From positions 19,338,702 to 19,402,701 of the forward strand of contig CM055094.1 in assembly GCA_029204225.1 (NCBI GenBank): a DNA stretch of 64,000 nt, written 5' to 3'. This DNA comes from Diphasiastrum complanatum (taxonomy: Eukaryota > Streptophyta > Lycopodiopsida > Lycopodiales > Lycopodiaceae). Each line of letters begins with the position of its first letter. The stretch's first letter is position 1. Of this stretch, positions 11,536-21,910 are shown piece after piece. The position numbers were made by a program, and so were the translations under genes. The notes beneath the pieces are model-generated. The model ran no database searches and was not told where the DNA came from. It saw only the letters and a list, made by a program, of their open reading frames with translations.

Positions 11536-11795
11536 TTTGGATTTTTTGCTCTTGAATAGGGATTTTGGAAGTTCCTTTATTGCATTCAGGTTTGCCATTA
11601 CTTTTTCCCTATTCACTTTTTTGGGTTAAGGCAATTGAAAGCCTTAAAAAAAAAAGCAATTTTTGTTGAGTACTTTGTAGACCTAGCAACCGTATCCTTT
11701 TAGAGGTGTATGCTATTTTTTTCCATTTGAAAATGGCTTCTAATAATCACTTAAGGGTCACTTGATTGTGAATTGGCACACTGGCAATTCATAGT
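11536..11795. other. Spacer between Z and gypsy fragment
   Basis: AT-rich spacer with no gene, repeated inverted at 42420-42640. It probably belongs to the gypsy relic or its insertion flank. Confidence 0.35.
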
Positions 11796-12760
11796 ATGGA
11801 TTGTCAGCCGATTACCAAAAGGAGTGCAAATGGAATGTCCTCCATATTGAAAGATGCTATCCGACTTGTTAAAGCCTACGATAGCACCGTGATTGCCTCA
11901 CAGAAGAGTATGCACAGCCAATCAGCCCAAAAGCCTAAGAATGAAAAGCCAAAAAATAATAAGATAAAAAATCTATTTTTTGATGAATTAGAAGCTACTG
12001 CTTGCCAACAAACTTGGGCATCATGCCAAACAGAGATCCGAGAGGGAAAATAAATCATCAAGTTTCATGGCGATGGATTTACCGACAGGTAAATTGAATG
12101 TTGATTTGTTAAATGGTTGTGAATATACTTCTAACTTCAGTACACTTTCATTCAAGTCTAATCAATGGTTTCAAGTTAAAGGCAATATTCTAGGGAAAGA
12201 CATAAGTATAATGGTTGATTTTGGAGGTACTCACAACTTTTTGAATGTGCGGCCTGTATAGAAGCTTCGAGTGCCCACCATGGCCAATGATCAACATTAT
12301 CTGGTCCTCTAGCCTCAGGGTCAGACACAGAAGTTTGGGATGTGAAAGTCCCTACTTTGGAGGTTCGGATGCAAGATCATGTTGAGCGGCTCGACTTCCA
12401 TGTTATGAATCTTGATAGAACTTATGTAATCCTAGGATATGAATGGTTTTTTGATAAATCAGATTCGTTGAAAATAGATTTTTAAAACCATACTATTGTA
12501 TTTAAAGATAAGTTTGACCAGATAGTCTCTATTTATGGGGAGACTAATGTACTCCCATCACCGATGGTTTCCTTTGCGGAAGTTATGGAAAAACTACATA
12601 ATTCTAAGTATGAGCTTTTTTATCTTGTTTTGAAATCTCGTATGCATTGTGATGTGAATGTGTTAACATGCTTTAACACCAAAAATTAGCATCAAGAACA
12701 GCTTTTAATGCAAGATTTAAAACAAGAGTTCAATGATGTTTTTCCTAAATAGCTAAGATT
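11796..12760 (+). pseudogene. Ty3/gypsy gag end, protease and linker
   Basis: 11796-12053 is a lysine-rich segment (SAQKPKNEKPKNNKIKN) that looks like the end of gag. 12067-12261 holds the retropepsin: VKGNILGKDISIMVDFGGTHNF, with the catalytic Asp of the D-S/T-G motif kept but the middle residue replaced by Phe. A stop follows at 12259. The linker (LEVRMQDHVE, YVILGYEWFFDKSD, HTIVFKDKFDQIV) continues with stops, ending at the DVFP box near 12740. RT, RNase H and integrase are missing. Inverted copy at 41457-42410. Confidence 0.75.
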
Positions 12761-13980
12761 TTTTGAGGTACATACTTCTAATTATATTGCAGTCCGTTGT
12801 TAGAACATAATCAAATTTTTCTGAAATGAAATCTTTGAAATGTTTTAGGAAAGAACAAGAACATAAAGATAGATTTTCAATTTCAAAATTGCAGAAAACA
12901 TCAAACAGAAAGTACCATTCACTTTTGATGTTAGGTAAGTATGACCAAGCAAACACAATATTATGGAAGGACTTGTGTATATAAGGCCAAAGATCTGTAA
13001 TAAAATACAAGTGTAAAAGTGTCTTACATGAACGGTCTCAAACATTCTATTATAGTAGCGTAAATGCAAAAATATCTTTGTCTTGTCCTTGCGCGTGCTG
13101 AGCTGTAGTCGATCCACCGTATTCCTAGTGAGAGTTCTTCTATGCAGATCCTCGTCATCCTGCAAGCTAGTTAATACCTGTAAAAGTTCAGTCTTTTAGC
13201 CAGTAAGTCTTCTTTTGCACCACTGCCTTGTCCATCCTTTCCTTTATATCATGTATACTTCTTTCTTTTTCCCATATTTTGTCCAGAAACCACCAAACTA
13301 GGGTTGTTTAGGTTGAAAGAACCAGGCCTTTCATTTGAGTTTTGGAAGAATTTATCTTGGACAATGATAAAACGTGGTCTTTTGAGGAGGCGTTGAATCT
13401 CTCTGATGTTTTCATCATCTCCTAAGTTGGCAAGGAGTTTAGCAGAAGGGTTTGCAGCAAATCAATCATGTGCTGGCGTAAAAAGAGAAAAGTATGTGTG
13501 ACTTGACAACATCTCTGGCGAGCTTGTGTAGCCAAAGAAAAAAGCCATTCATCTAATTTTGGAAGGATGGACCAAGGAAGAATTTACTAAGATTGTTCAT
13601 CATGAAACACGATGATCCCAAAAAAAGGAAATGACATGGAGACCCATTTTTTTTTAATTTTATACAAAAAAATACCCATATTTAAAATGCTTCAAATAAA
13701 GATATTGTAATGCTAAAAAAAATGTTGTATTTTGCAAGAAAATTAATCAACCTACTAAAATTTTGTTAATAGATTTTTATTAATAATTGCACATTAGTTT
13801 ACATGAAATAATAGTACTATTCAAAATAAAATCATTGGACACAACCATTAGAATAACTAAAAAAAAAAATTTGCTTATTAAAACAAAAGTTCTTTAATTT
13901 TATTTTAAAAATTTTAGAAGTGTTTTGAATTACAATTCTTGTATCAAGAAAAATATTTTTTAAATTATGACCTAAGCTGA
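12761..13980. other. Gypsy-linked block and AT-rich stretch, third copy
   Basis: Copy of 6136-7350 that stops at about 13970, where it joins C-leader sequence. The same junction is found inverted near 40715. No gene. Confidence 0.45.
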
Positions 13981-14340
13981 ACCAAAAGGAATCATATGCA
14001 CATAAATATGCCTCTTCAAATCATTCCTACAAGAACAGTTGAATCATCATGCAATAATCATCGTTTCCACATCCTATTAGAGCAACATTGCTCCAAAGTT
14101 TTCCACAAATTTCTAGTCTCCATACACTGCCGAGCAATACTCTACATACACTGCTCAGAGAGCCTAGCCCCCATGCTCTGCAATCACTGTGGACCGAGTC
14201 GAACGTCCATACTCTGCATTCACTGTGGACTGAGCTGAGCGTCCATATTCTGCATACAAAGTTGACTGAGCCGAGTCCATCCAAAGACGACCGATACGAA
14301 GCCCTCCACAGTCGACCGAGCCGAGACTCCACTTGACTGT
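13980..14340 (+). repeat. Copia-leader scrap and C minisatellite
   Basis: 13975-14050 is a short antisense piece of the copia leader (as at 4650-4730), fused to the C minisatellite at 14060-14340. The same fusion is present inverted at 40440-40720. The minisatellite here has three clear CCGAG-CCATACTCTGCAT units. Confidence 0.55.
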
Positions 14341-14389
14341 TACCAGAGCCGAACCTTCAATAGAGTCATCAGCCGAGTCCAGAACCTGT

Positions 14390-15559
14390 CTGCAACAACA
14401 TCTTCCAGTTCTGATGACCCAACTCAAGACATAATTGACATCACCATGGAAAGCCTCGATATCTCTGAGATGAACACTTGGTACCAGTAGGCACACTAGT
14501 TCCTGAGCCACATAGAATTCCAACTTCCTCTTTTGATCAGTGGCTAGCAGAGCCCGTTTCGATTGCATATTGCTTATAACCACACCGACAGATTTTCTAG
14601 TTCATGTTACATCCTAACCAAAATTTTGTTTATATTATCCCTATTTCTAGAGCTGACCTGAATACATTTGGCTTCCCTAGGGGAGCAAACACTGTCAATA
14701 GGACCCTCAAAAAGATTGAATCCACAACATACTTCAAATACATAGATCCCTCAGTGGACAAATGGAAAAACAAAGATGGTTACCTTATTGAGGTCATAAA
14801 TGATAAGCCCTTAGCTGCTCCGTGCGCCTATCTAACGAAATATACATAGTGCTATAGGTCCAAGATCACGTGTATCCCCATGAAACTATTCCACATGATG
14901 GCTGATTCTAAACTACATGATCAGAACCTTTATGACTCTGCCTACTTTGCTTCCAACTGCCTCCATGACTATATCAAGAACAAGCAAACCTCCAATTATT
15001 GGGCTATCTTCTGGTAGATGTCACTTTGTAGCAGTTGAGCCACTGACCTCGATTTTGAGACCACTTGATGCTAGCAGATAAAAGCTTGGGAGACTCCCTC
15101 AGAACCAGCCAAGAATACCAACTCTACTTCCAAGCCTATTGCAACAGATTCCACGCAAGCGACTTCTCAAAAGAGAAAGAGTTCTTTCTCTCCACAAGGG
15201 CCAACTGTAAAGCACCAAACGGTCGACCTAGTGAAGCTTACATCGAGAAAGACACCCACGTACTCTATGTCACAGACGAAGGATCGATACAAGCGAAGCG
15301 TCATGCTTCATCAGATGAAACAGACTCAAATGATGTGGAGTTTACATTCAAGGAGTTCCATGGCCCAAAAGGGCTGTCTAAGAAATGCCATGTAAGAGAG
15401 AGAAAATTGTCGAATTTTAAAACTCCGACCGAGTTTTTGGTCTGCCCGCACAACTCCGATGACTTGACCTCACTAGTAACGTATGTAGTTAACTGGAAGT
15501 TGGGTAGCCGCAACGCGTGGGGTCCATACTTCAAGATTCTATTTTCTACCATTAACTAA
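14390..15559 (+). pseudogene. C gene (unknown), most complete copy
   Basis: Fullest copy of gene C. Parts in order: acidic serine-rich opening (about 14390-14490), a stop after TWYQ, MLHPNQNFVYIIPIS to IEVINDKPLAAPCAYLTKYT (14604-14849), a poorly kept middle (KLFHMMADSKLHD..ASNCLHDYIKNKQ, 14870-15060), and an open segment 15065-15559 running from LADKSLGDSLRTSQEYQ through KRHASSDETDSND to the end. Taken together about 400 codons. A deletion relative to 45618-45845 removes a Gln-rich linker before KRHASSDE. No known domain recognised. The frame breaks make it a pseudogene here. Confidence 0.55.
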
Positions 15560-16033
15560 CATGACTTCTCATGTAAATGTAAATCGTATTGCACATCAAA
15601 GTTTTCTTTCCATCTACTAAAGTATTCACATCAAAGGAAAACAGTCTTATCGATCTGCAAATCATGGCAAGAAACTTTGAATATTTTGGATCACAATGAG
15701 CGCCAATGTGAATCTAAATTTTTGAAACTCAGAAAATACGGAAGTGTGTTGGATCAAATGAAGCGGCAAGGTTATCTCAAACTTTTGCAATTCAAAAATT
15801 TGCAATTTCAACACACATCTATTGAAAAAATATTTTGCTTATTTTGCTCATAACTGCAAAGCTTTGATTTTCCATATAAAGCAAGAAACATGGAGTGTGA
15901 TGGATCAAAAAGAGTGCCAAGGTCATTTCCAACTTTTCCAATTATTTTTTTTTTATAATTAAGATGAGTTTTAATAGCTTACAAGATATATAACAAGTGG
16001 GTTTTCTACTAGATTAATCTATCGATTATTAAG
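15560..16033. other. Spacer between C and D
   Basis: AT-rich spacer without a gene. It recurs inverted at 45080-45560 and 58040-58530, always between C and D, so C and D form one ancestral linked unit. It might hold the D promoter; no specific element stands out. Confidence 0.4.
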
Positions 16034-17625
16034 ATGTCTAAATATCATCTCCATATTGATCTTCCCACAGAATATGCTCCACTGTCGAGAAAAAATCTGA
16101 AAGGTTCCACCTTACCAGCTCACCAAAGGACGAAAGACAGGAAATATTGTGATCTATGGGTTGATGGAAGTTTGTATCCAATCGATCCAAGCTCAATGCA
16201 ACATCCAAATTTTAGATCGGTCACACAACTCATACTGTTTTTGTGTGAAGGACACGATAGTCTATTGGGTTATTGTGAAAGATTGAAAAGTTATGGCATA
16301 AGTTATTCAATGAAAAAATCCACTATTTGGAAAATATGTTGAATGGTTTGCTTACTGACTACCGAGAAAAAGAAAATTTTTTTTGCAAACAAAAGAAGAA
16401 AATAAAATCTTGAAGATAGATAATTATCGTTTGCAAGATATTATATTAAACCTCAACCAAGAAACTGACAATATGAAACTAATTGTACAAACATTGTGTA
16501 CCTCATATTGTCAAATAAATGTAGAAGTAAACACATTTCGGAAGAAAATACTGAACAATAAGTGAAAAAGAGTTATTTTAAAAAGTAGTGACGAGCTCTC
16601 AACAAGTGGGGGTCAACGGAAAAAAGGAATATATGCTTTCAAGTAGGATCAATGGTTGTGAATTGTTTTTTTCTAAATCTTATTTTTATTTTGCGGAGCA
16701 GCTTTAGTCACCAATGAAAATCCGAAAGACAAGGACATGATTGGAAAGTCTTTGAGTGCATACTTACAGCCAAGTCAACGACGAGTCTACTTGGAAATCA
16801 ACGATATTCTCGAATCGTGCCCAAGATTGCAGAGGCCCTTATGGGCGAAGTCGGCAAGATCATTGACCGAAAATTGATACAAGGAGCATGTGATTATTCT
16901 GGTATTAGCAGGGATGCATATGACACAATGTTTAAAATTATCAAAGAGGCATTTGGACAAGTACATATAAAACAATTTCCTATTCCCCGGCCCTTTCAAA
17001 TCAAATTAGAGGGATGTGTTAAACAGGGGTTTGCAAAACATCATTGGTATTCCTTACCATATCAATGAAATTTATAACTCAAAACATGGCACTTTGTCAT
17101 ATGATTCTACCAACAATATGTTTGTAGATCTGAATCATTTATAGAGATTTATTGTAATGTTTTATGGAATCACAAACGAAATTGAAAGGGTTAGTGTTAC
17201 ACTTATGAATGGAACATTAAGCAATACGATAAACTCGGAGAGTCTTAATTTCAGTGTGCAGTCCGAAAATAATATTTGGTGGTTGGCAGCTTTCCAGGTT
17301 TAAATCTATTCTATTGAGTACTAGCAACTAATTCATCTCGAGAATTAATGGTTTTGTGTTTTAAGCTAATATTGTTTTGTTATTATAGGTCTGAGTTCAA
17401 TTCTCTTCAAATAGTTCATGATTTTGTGTTTCAAACAGGTTTTAAAGAAGATCATGAAATTCTATTTTGGATTTTTAGTAAAACAGAATATCCAGAGATA
17501 ATTAAGAATCATATGAGCGACACACCACTCAATGTTCCTAGAATAGGTGATTTTAAGGTGGAATGGTATTTGGTTCACACACCAAGAGCTACAGGGAGTG
17601 AAAATCCAAAACTTACAGAAATGTT
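16034..17625 (+). pseudogene. D gene (unknown), decayed, possibly intron-containing
   Basis: 16034-16342 opens with MSKYHLHIDLPTEYAPLSRKN and runs to a frameshift at an A-run near 16315. One base shift continues it into a Lys/Glu-rich coiled-coil segment (16383-16565). After a gap, 16735-17068 encodes a segment including TTSLLGNQRYSRIVPKIAEAL and YDTMFKIIKEAFGQ. A third frame carries 17040-17290, ending WWLAAFQ. 17389-17629 encodes the end (EFNSLQIVHDFVF to PKLTEMF), followed by AATAAA at about 17667. A GT..AG stretch at 17298-17388 may be an intron. I recognise no family. Multi-exon organisation suggests a captured or duplicated host gene. Confidence 0.45.
17298..17388 (+). other. Candidate intron in D gene
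   Basis: 91-bp AT-rich stretch bounded by CAG-GTTTAAAT on the left and a T-rich TATTATAG on the right, between two coding-like segments. Removing it leaves a one-base frame mismatch, so either the boundaries or the exon frames have changed. Tentative. Confidence 0.3.
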
Positions 17626-17724
17626 TTAACTGATCAAACAACATTTATTTAGCTAAAACCAATAAAACCCAAGCCGTACACTCGTCGATCCAACAACGGA
17701 TCAGATCTATTGCGCGTAATACAA

Positions 17725-18105
17725 CCGTCCACACGTGTGAGACCACACGTGCTACAATACACGTCAATTTGCCATTCGGCCGCATGCCCAAACGTGCGAG
17801 CTAACACGTGCCAGAACACACGTCACCAAACCATTCGACCACATGGCGACATGTGCAAGTTTCACACGTGCGGATACAGAAGTGTGGTCCCACACGTCAG
17901 TTACTGATTGGGCCACGTGACCACACGTGCGAGCCGATACGTGTAAGAACACATGTCGCTGATCCATTCGGCCACATGTCCCCACATGGGATCCCACACG
18001 TGTTGATCCAGAGGTGCAGTTTCACACATGCGTATACAAATGTGTGGTTCCACATGTCAGCTATTGATTGGGCCACATGTCGATGGGATTCACACGTGCC
18101 AACTT
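17725..18105 (+). promoter_or_regulatory. G-box/E-box array (G block)
   Basis: About 380 bp with eight perfect CACGTG palindromes (many as CACACGTG) and roughly a dozen near variants (CACATGTG, ACACGTCA, CCACATGG). Larger imperfect units of about 130 bp are marked by CCATTCGGCC and GATTGGGCCAC. CACGTG is the G-box bound by plant bZIP and bHLH factors, so a regulatory role is plausible. The array ends about 10 bp before a TATA box that lies upstream of the histone-like gene. Copies: 38405-38785, 44300-44665, 57255-57625, all minus. It could instead be a transposon subterminal repeat array. Confidence 0.6.
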
Positions 18106-18113
18106 TTTTCTCC

Positions 18114-18120
18114 TATATAA
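18114..18120 (+). promoter_or_regulatory. TATA box
   Basis: TATATAA directly after the G-box array, about 330 bp before the ATG at 18449. It is kept in the other three G copies (38384-38390, 44282-44288, 57241-57247 on the minus strand), including two that no longer have the histone gene. Confidence 0.55.
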
Positions 18121-18149
18121 GTCCATTCCCAAGGATTGTATAGGTTTTC

Positions 18150-18448
18150 TCGTAATTTGCTGTCGTGTTTGATTGCTTCCATACGACCTACATTCGTGAT
18201 ATCGCCAGCATGCGAGCGACCTCGTCCCCAAGCCTATTCCTTACACCCTCTCATGTCGTAGCGATATCAGCCTGACTTTCCCAGTATCGCCATCATGCAA
18301 GCCCCTGCCTCTCCCCGCCTGTCTCTGCCACTCTCTCGCGTTGTAGTGATATCACCCTTAGAGTTCTCAGTGTCGCCATTACGCGAGATAATTTAGCTCT
18401 CTCTTCTGCTGTATCTCTGTCCTCGCATGGTATAGATATCCGGCCTCA
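18150..18448 (+). promoter_or_regulatory. Leader of the H3-like gene with GATATC repeats
   Basis: Presumed 5' leader, C/T-rich. It contains three imperfect units of about 65-85 bp. Four GATATC sites fall at 18198, 18263, 18348 and 18435, and the words CGCCAGCATGCGAG, CGCCATCATGCAAG and CGCCATTACGCGAG are related. It is retained inverted at 38066-38340. No upstream ATG followed by a long frame was noticed, but this was not checked exhaustively. Confidence 0.4.
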
Positions 18449-18907
18449 ATGGCTCGGACGAAGCAAACTGCTAGGCTTACCCATTTTGTTCAACCATCCC
18501 GTCCCCTGACATTTGAACCCATACGTGTGCAAAGACGCGGAAGACCTCGCCGTCCATGGTTGAGGGACATTAGGGCCTTACAGAGGTACACCAAACTTGT
18601 GATCCTGAAAGCAGCCTTGTACCGGGCTGTGAGGGAGGTTACACAAGATATGACCACGCATCTGCCCTATGCAGTGAGGTGGAATATCGCTGCATTGGAG
18701 GCCCTCCATATTGCATACGAGGACTTCCAGACAAAATTGTTTGAGGATTCGATGCAGTGTTCCATTTATGGCAAGAGGGTGACACTGATGCCCAAGGACA
18801 TGCTTCTTGTCATGAGGTTTCGAAACACCTATGATAGCGGTATGCCACATGGCAAATCATGCAGGCTTGAGGGTTGCCATGTGGCAAGCCATGTAGGCCT
18901 ACCATAA
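18449..18907 (+). CDS. Divergent histone H3-like protein (CENH3-like features)
   Basis: 152 codons, intronless. Residues 1-9 are MARTKQTAR, the canonical H3 start with K4, but K9 is Leu and no K14/K18/K27-type lysines follow. 10-36 is a short basic tail. LRDIRALQRYTKL (38-50) matches helix N, ILKAALYRAVREVTQDM (52-68) helix 1, and ALEALHIAYEDFQTKLFEDSM (82-102) helix 2; then GKRVTLMPKD (108-117) and helix 3. By hand alignment loop 1 is about four residues longer than in H3 and carries RW, as in plant CENH3; AYEDF and FEDSM also fit CENH3. The last about 25 residues (from GMPHGKS) are encoded by minisatellite. Lies behind a TATA box and G array. Homology to H3 is firm; function and expression are inferred. 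Confidence 0.75.
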   Translation: MARTKQTARLTHFVQPSRPLTFEPIRVQRRGRPRRPWLRDIRALQRYTKLVILKAALYRAVREVTQDMTTHLPYAVRWNIAALEALHIAYEDFQTKLFEDSMQCSIYGKRVTLMPKDMLLVMRFRNTYDSGMPHGKSCRLEGCHVASHVGLP

Positions 18908-19588
18908 CCTTGTATGTCAAGCCAACTAGGCCTTGTGCCACGTAGGCTTGAGTGGACCTAGAGATCTATATATATATATATATAGGTGGGCTCAAAAGTT
19001 GCCACTTGGCAAACCACACAGGCCTACCATAGGCTTGCGTGGCAGGCCACATAGGCATGGCATGTTTTTGATGCTTCCTACATAAGCATGTCGCAGGCTA
19101 CCACATAGGCTTGCCATAGGCTTGTGTGGCAAGCAAACCAGGCTCTGCCATGTAGGCTTGAGCAGAGCTAGAGAGAGAGAGCTGGGGCTCCCAAGTTGCC
19201 ATGTGGCAAGCCATGTAGGCATGTGATGAGATAAACCATAGGCTTGCGTGGCAGGCCACATAGGCATGGCATATTTTTGATGCTTCCCACGTAAGCATGT
19301 CGCAGGATACCACATAGGCTTGCCATAGGCTTGTGTGGAAAGCCAACCAAGCTCTGCCATGTAGGCTTGAGTGGAGCTAGAGAGAGAGAGCTGGGCCTCC
19401 CAAGTTGCCATGAGGCAAGTCATGTAGGCCTATCATAGGCTTGCGTGGTAGGTCATATAGGCATGACATAGGCTTGATGCTAGTATGTTCATGCTGGTAT
19501 GTTGCAGTCTGCCATATAGGCTTGACATAGGCTTGTGTGGCAAGCCAACGAAGCTATACCACGTGGGTTTGCCATGTAGGCTTGAGTG

Positions 19589-19623
<35 letters not shown>

Positions 19624-19625
19624 GA
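18908..19625 (+). repeat. M minisatellite, about 200-bp units, first block
   Basis: Three imperfect units of about 200 bp, starting near 18986, 19185 and 19390, each with CCATAGGCTTG, GGCATGGCAT, CATGTAGGCTTGAG and a short GA run. A TA tract lies at 18967-18984. Inverted CCACATGG-type words occur throughout. The block ends in a GA run at about 19598-19622. Reading frames over it are repeat artefacts. Confidence 0.7.
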
Positions 19626-19669
19626 GTCACACATGAACTACTTCCCTGTGGTATGGCCTAGCATCAACG

Positions 19670-20038
19670 TTGAAAAAAATATCTGATGGAGATAAGAAGG
19701 GTCCCAAAAAATATCTGATGGAGATAAGAAGGGTCCTGAAAGCAGCCTTGTACCGAGCTGTGAGGGAGGTTACACAAGATATGACCACGCATCTGCCCTA
19801 TGCAGTGAGGTGGAATATCGCTGCATTGGAGGCCCTCCATATTGCATACGAGGACTTCCATACAAAATTGTTTGAGGATTCGATGCAGTGTTCCATTCAT
19901 GGCAAGAGGGTGACACTGATGCCCAAGGACAAGCGTCTTGTCATGAGGTTTCGAAACACCTATGACAGCGGTATGCCACATGGCAAATCATGCAGTCTTG
20001 AGGGTTGCCATGTGGCAAGCCATGTAGGCCTACCATAA
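19670..20038 (+). pseudogene. H3-like gene copy without N-terminal tail
   Basis: From about 19736 this matches the first copy from its residue 54 on (LKAALYRAVREVTQDM to the end). The start is replaced by a sequence reading MKKISDGDKKGPKKYLMEIRRV, which is shared with the 20927-21139 frame, so it lacks the H3 tail and helix N. Histone-fold changes relative to 18449-18907 include Q to H and Y to H in helix 2 and its end and two changes in helix 3 (KDML to KDKR). The frame is open to the same minisatellite-encoded end. It arose by tandem duplication with the M block; unlikely to make a normal nucleosomal histone. Confidence 0.6.
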
Positions 20039-20876
<838 letters not shown>

Positions 20877-20926
20877 TGAGTGAGGAGTCACAATGAACTA
20901 CTTCCCTGTGGTATGGCCTAGCATCA

Positions 20927-21139
20927 ATGTTGAAAAAAATATCTGATGGAGATAAGAAGGGTCCCAAGCAAATTTCAAATGAGAATCTTGCAGAGAAAGT
21001 ATTGAAACCACAGTTCGCGAGGGATCCCAAAGAATCGAACTTGAGTGTACAAGCCCAACAAAAGCACATACACCAACTCACCACACATGGGAAGATCATT
21101 AAATTTGAATTTGAAGAAAAATCATTGAAGTGTTTGTAG
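20927..21139 (+). CDS. Small 70-codon ORF, unknown
   Basis: Charged, Lys/Glu/Gln-rich frame (ISDGDKKGPK at the start, HGKIIKFEFEEKS near the end). Open copies of the same size occur at 36829-37038 and 56058-56267 on the minus strand, and a partial related frame at 22485-22679. Changes between copies are few. No domain recognised. It may be the remnant of an exon; being open in three copies is only weak evidence for coding, given how similar the copies are. Confidence 0.25.
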   Translation: MLKKISDGDKKGPKQISNENLAEKVLKPQFARDPKESNLSVQAQQKHIHQLTTHGKIIKFEFEEKSLKCL

Positions 21140-21425
21140 ATCGATGTTTAACAAAATCATATATATTATAATCTTCACACGTGTGGAATCAAGATTTACA
21201 AGAAAATCAACTTTCTACACATAGAAAACCAAGATAGAGAAAATCACATGAGATGGACATAAGAGATGAATTCTCCACAAAGAAAGAAACTTTGATGATT
21301 ATTTCTCCACTTAGGTACAACTATTTATAGCTTCCAAAATGTCATTTGGCCACTTGCCCCAAACTTGACCTAATTTGGAAACTTCTAGATACTTTATCAA
21401 ATACCTAGAAAATCTAGTCTAGATG
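21140..21425. other. Y block, left part
   Basis: AT-rich sequence without a gene. It includes one CACGTG box at about 21178 and the word CTATTTATAG near 21310. Repeated inverted at 36600-36830 and 55770-56040. Confidence 0.4.
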
Positions 21426-21910
21426 CAATGTACCAAAATTAGCCAATTAGAATGGGTCCAAAATCGACCTCATCCACTGATCTACTTGCCAGAGGTAGTT
21501 AAACAACTATTTAGGCCCTTATTAACAAATATGAAACTAACTCGAAGTTGAGATTCATTTTGGCCTCCAAAATTGCCAAATGAAAAACCAAACTAGTTGA
21601 CAATTTTTCACACCATGTCCTCTAGACATCTCCATTGATGAATACAATTTATAAGTTTTTGAAAGCAATGTACCAAAATTTAGCCAATTAGAATGGGTCC
21701 AAACTCGACCTCATCCACTTATCTACTTGCCAGAGGTAGTTAAACCACTATTTAGGCCCTTATTAACAAATATGAAACTAACTCGAAGTTGAGATTCATT
21801 TTGGCCTCCAAAATTGCCAAATAAAAAACCAAACTACTTGACAATTTTTCACACCATGTCCTCTAGACATCTCCATTGATGAATACAATTTATAAGTTTT
21901 TGAAAGCAAT
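21426..21910 (+). repeat. Tandem duplication of about 240 bp in Y block
   Basis: Two adjacent copies (about 21426-21664 and 21665-21910), each beginning GCAATGTACCAAAATT and ending GTTTTTGAAA. The pair is preserved inverted at about 55290-55780, so the duplication predates the inversion of the larger block. 36460-36540 keeps only part of it. Confidence 0.75.

Noticed and set aside
17764..18143. Open frames through the G-box array on both strands (also 38361-38740, 44145-44638, 57104-57597)
   Set aside because: His/Val/Cys-rich translations follow the CACGTG repeat; they change frame between copies and have no conserved start.
18992..19630. Minus-strand frames of 60-143 codons over the M minisatellite
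   Set aside because: Periodic translation of a 200-bp repeat, with different ends in each copy.
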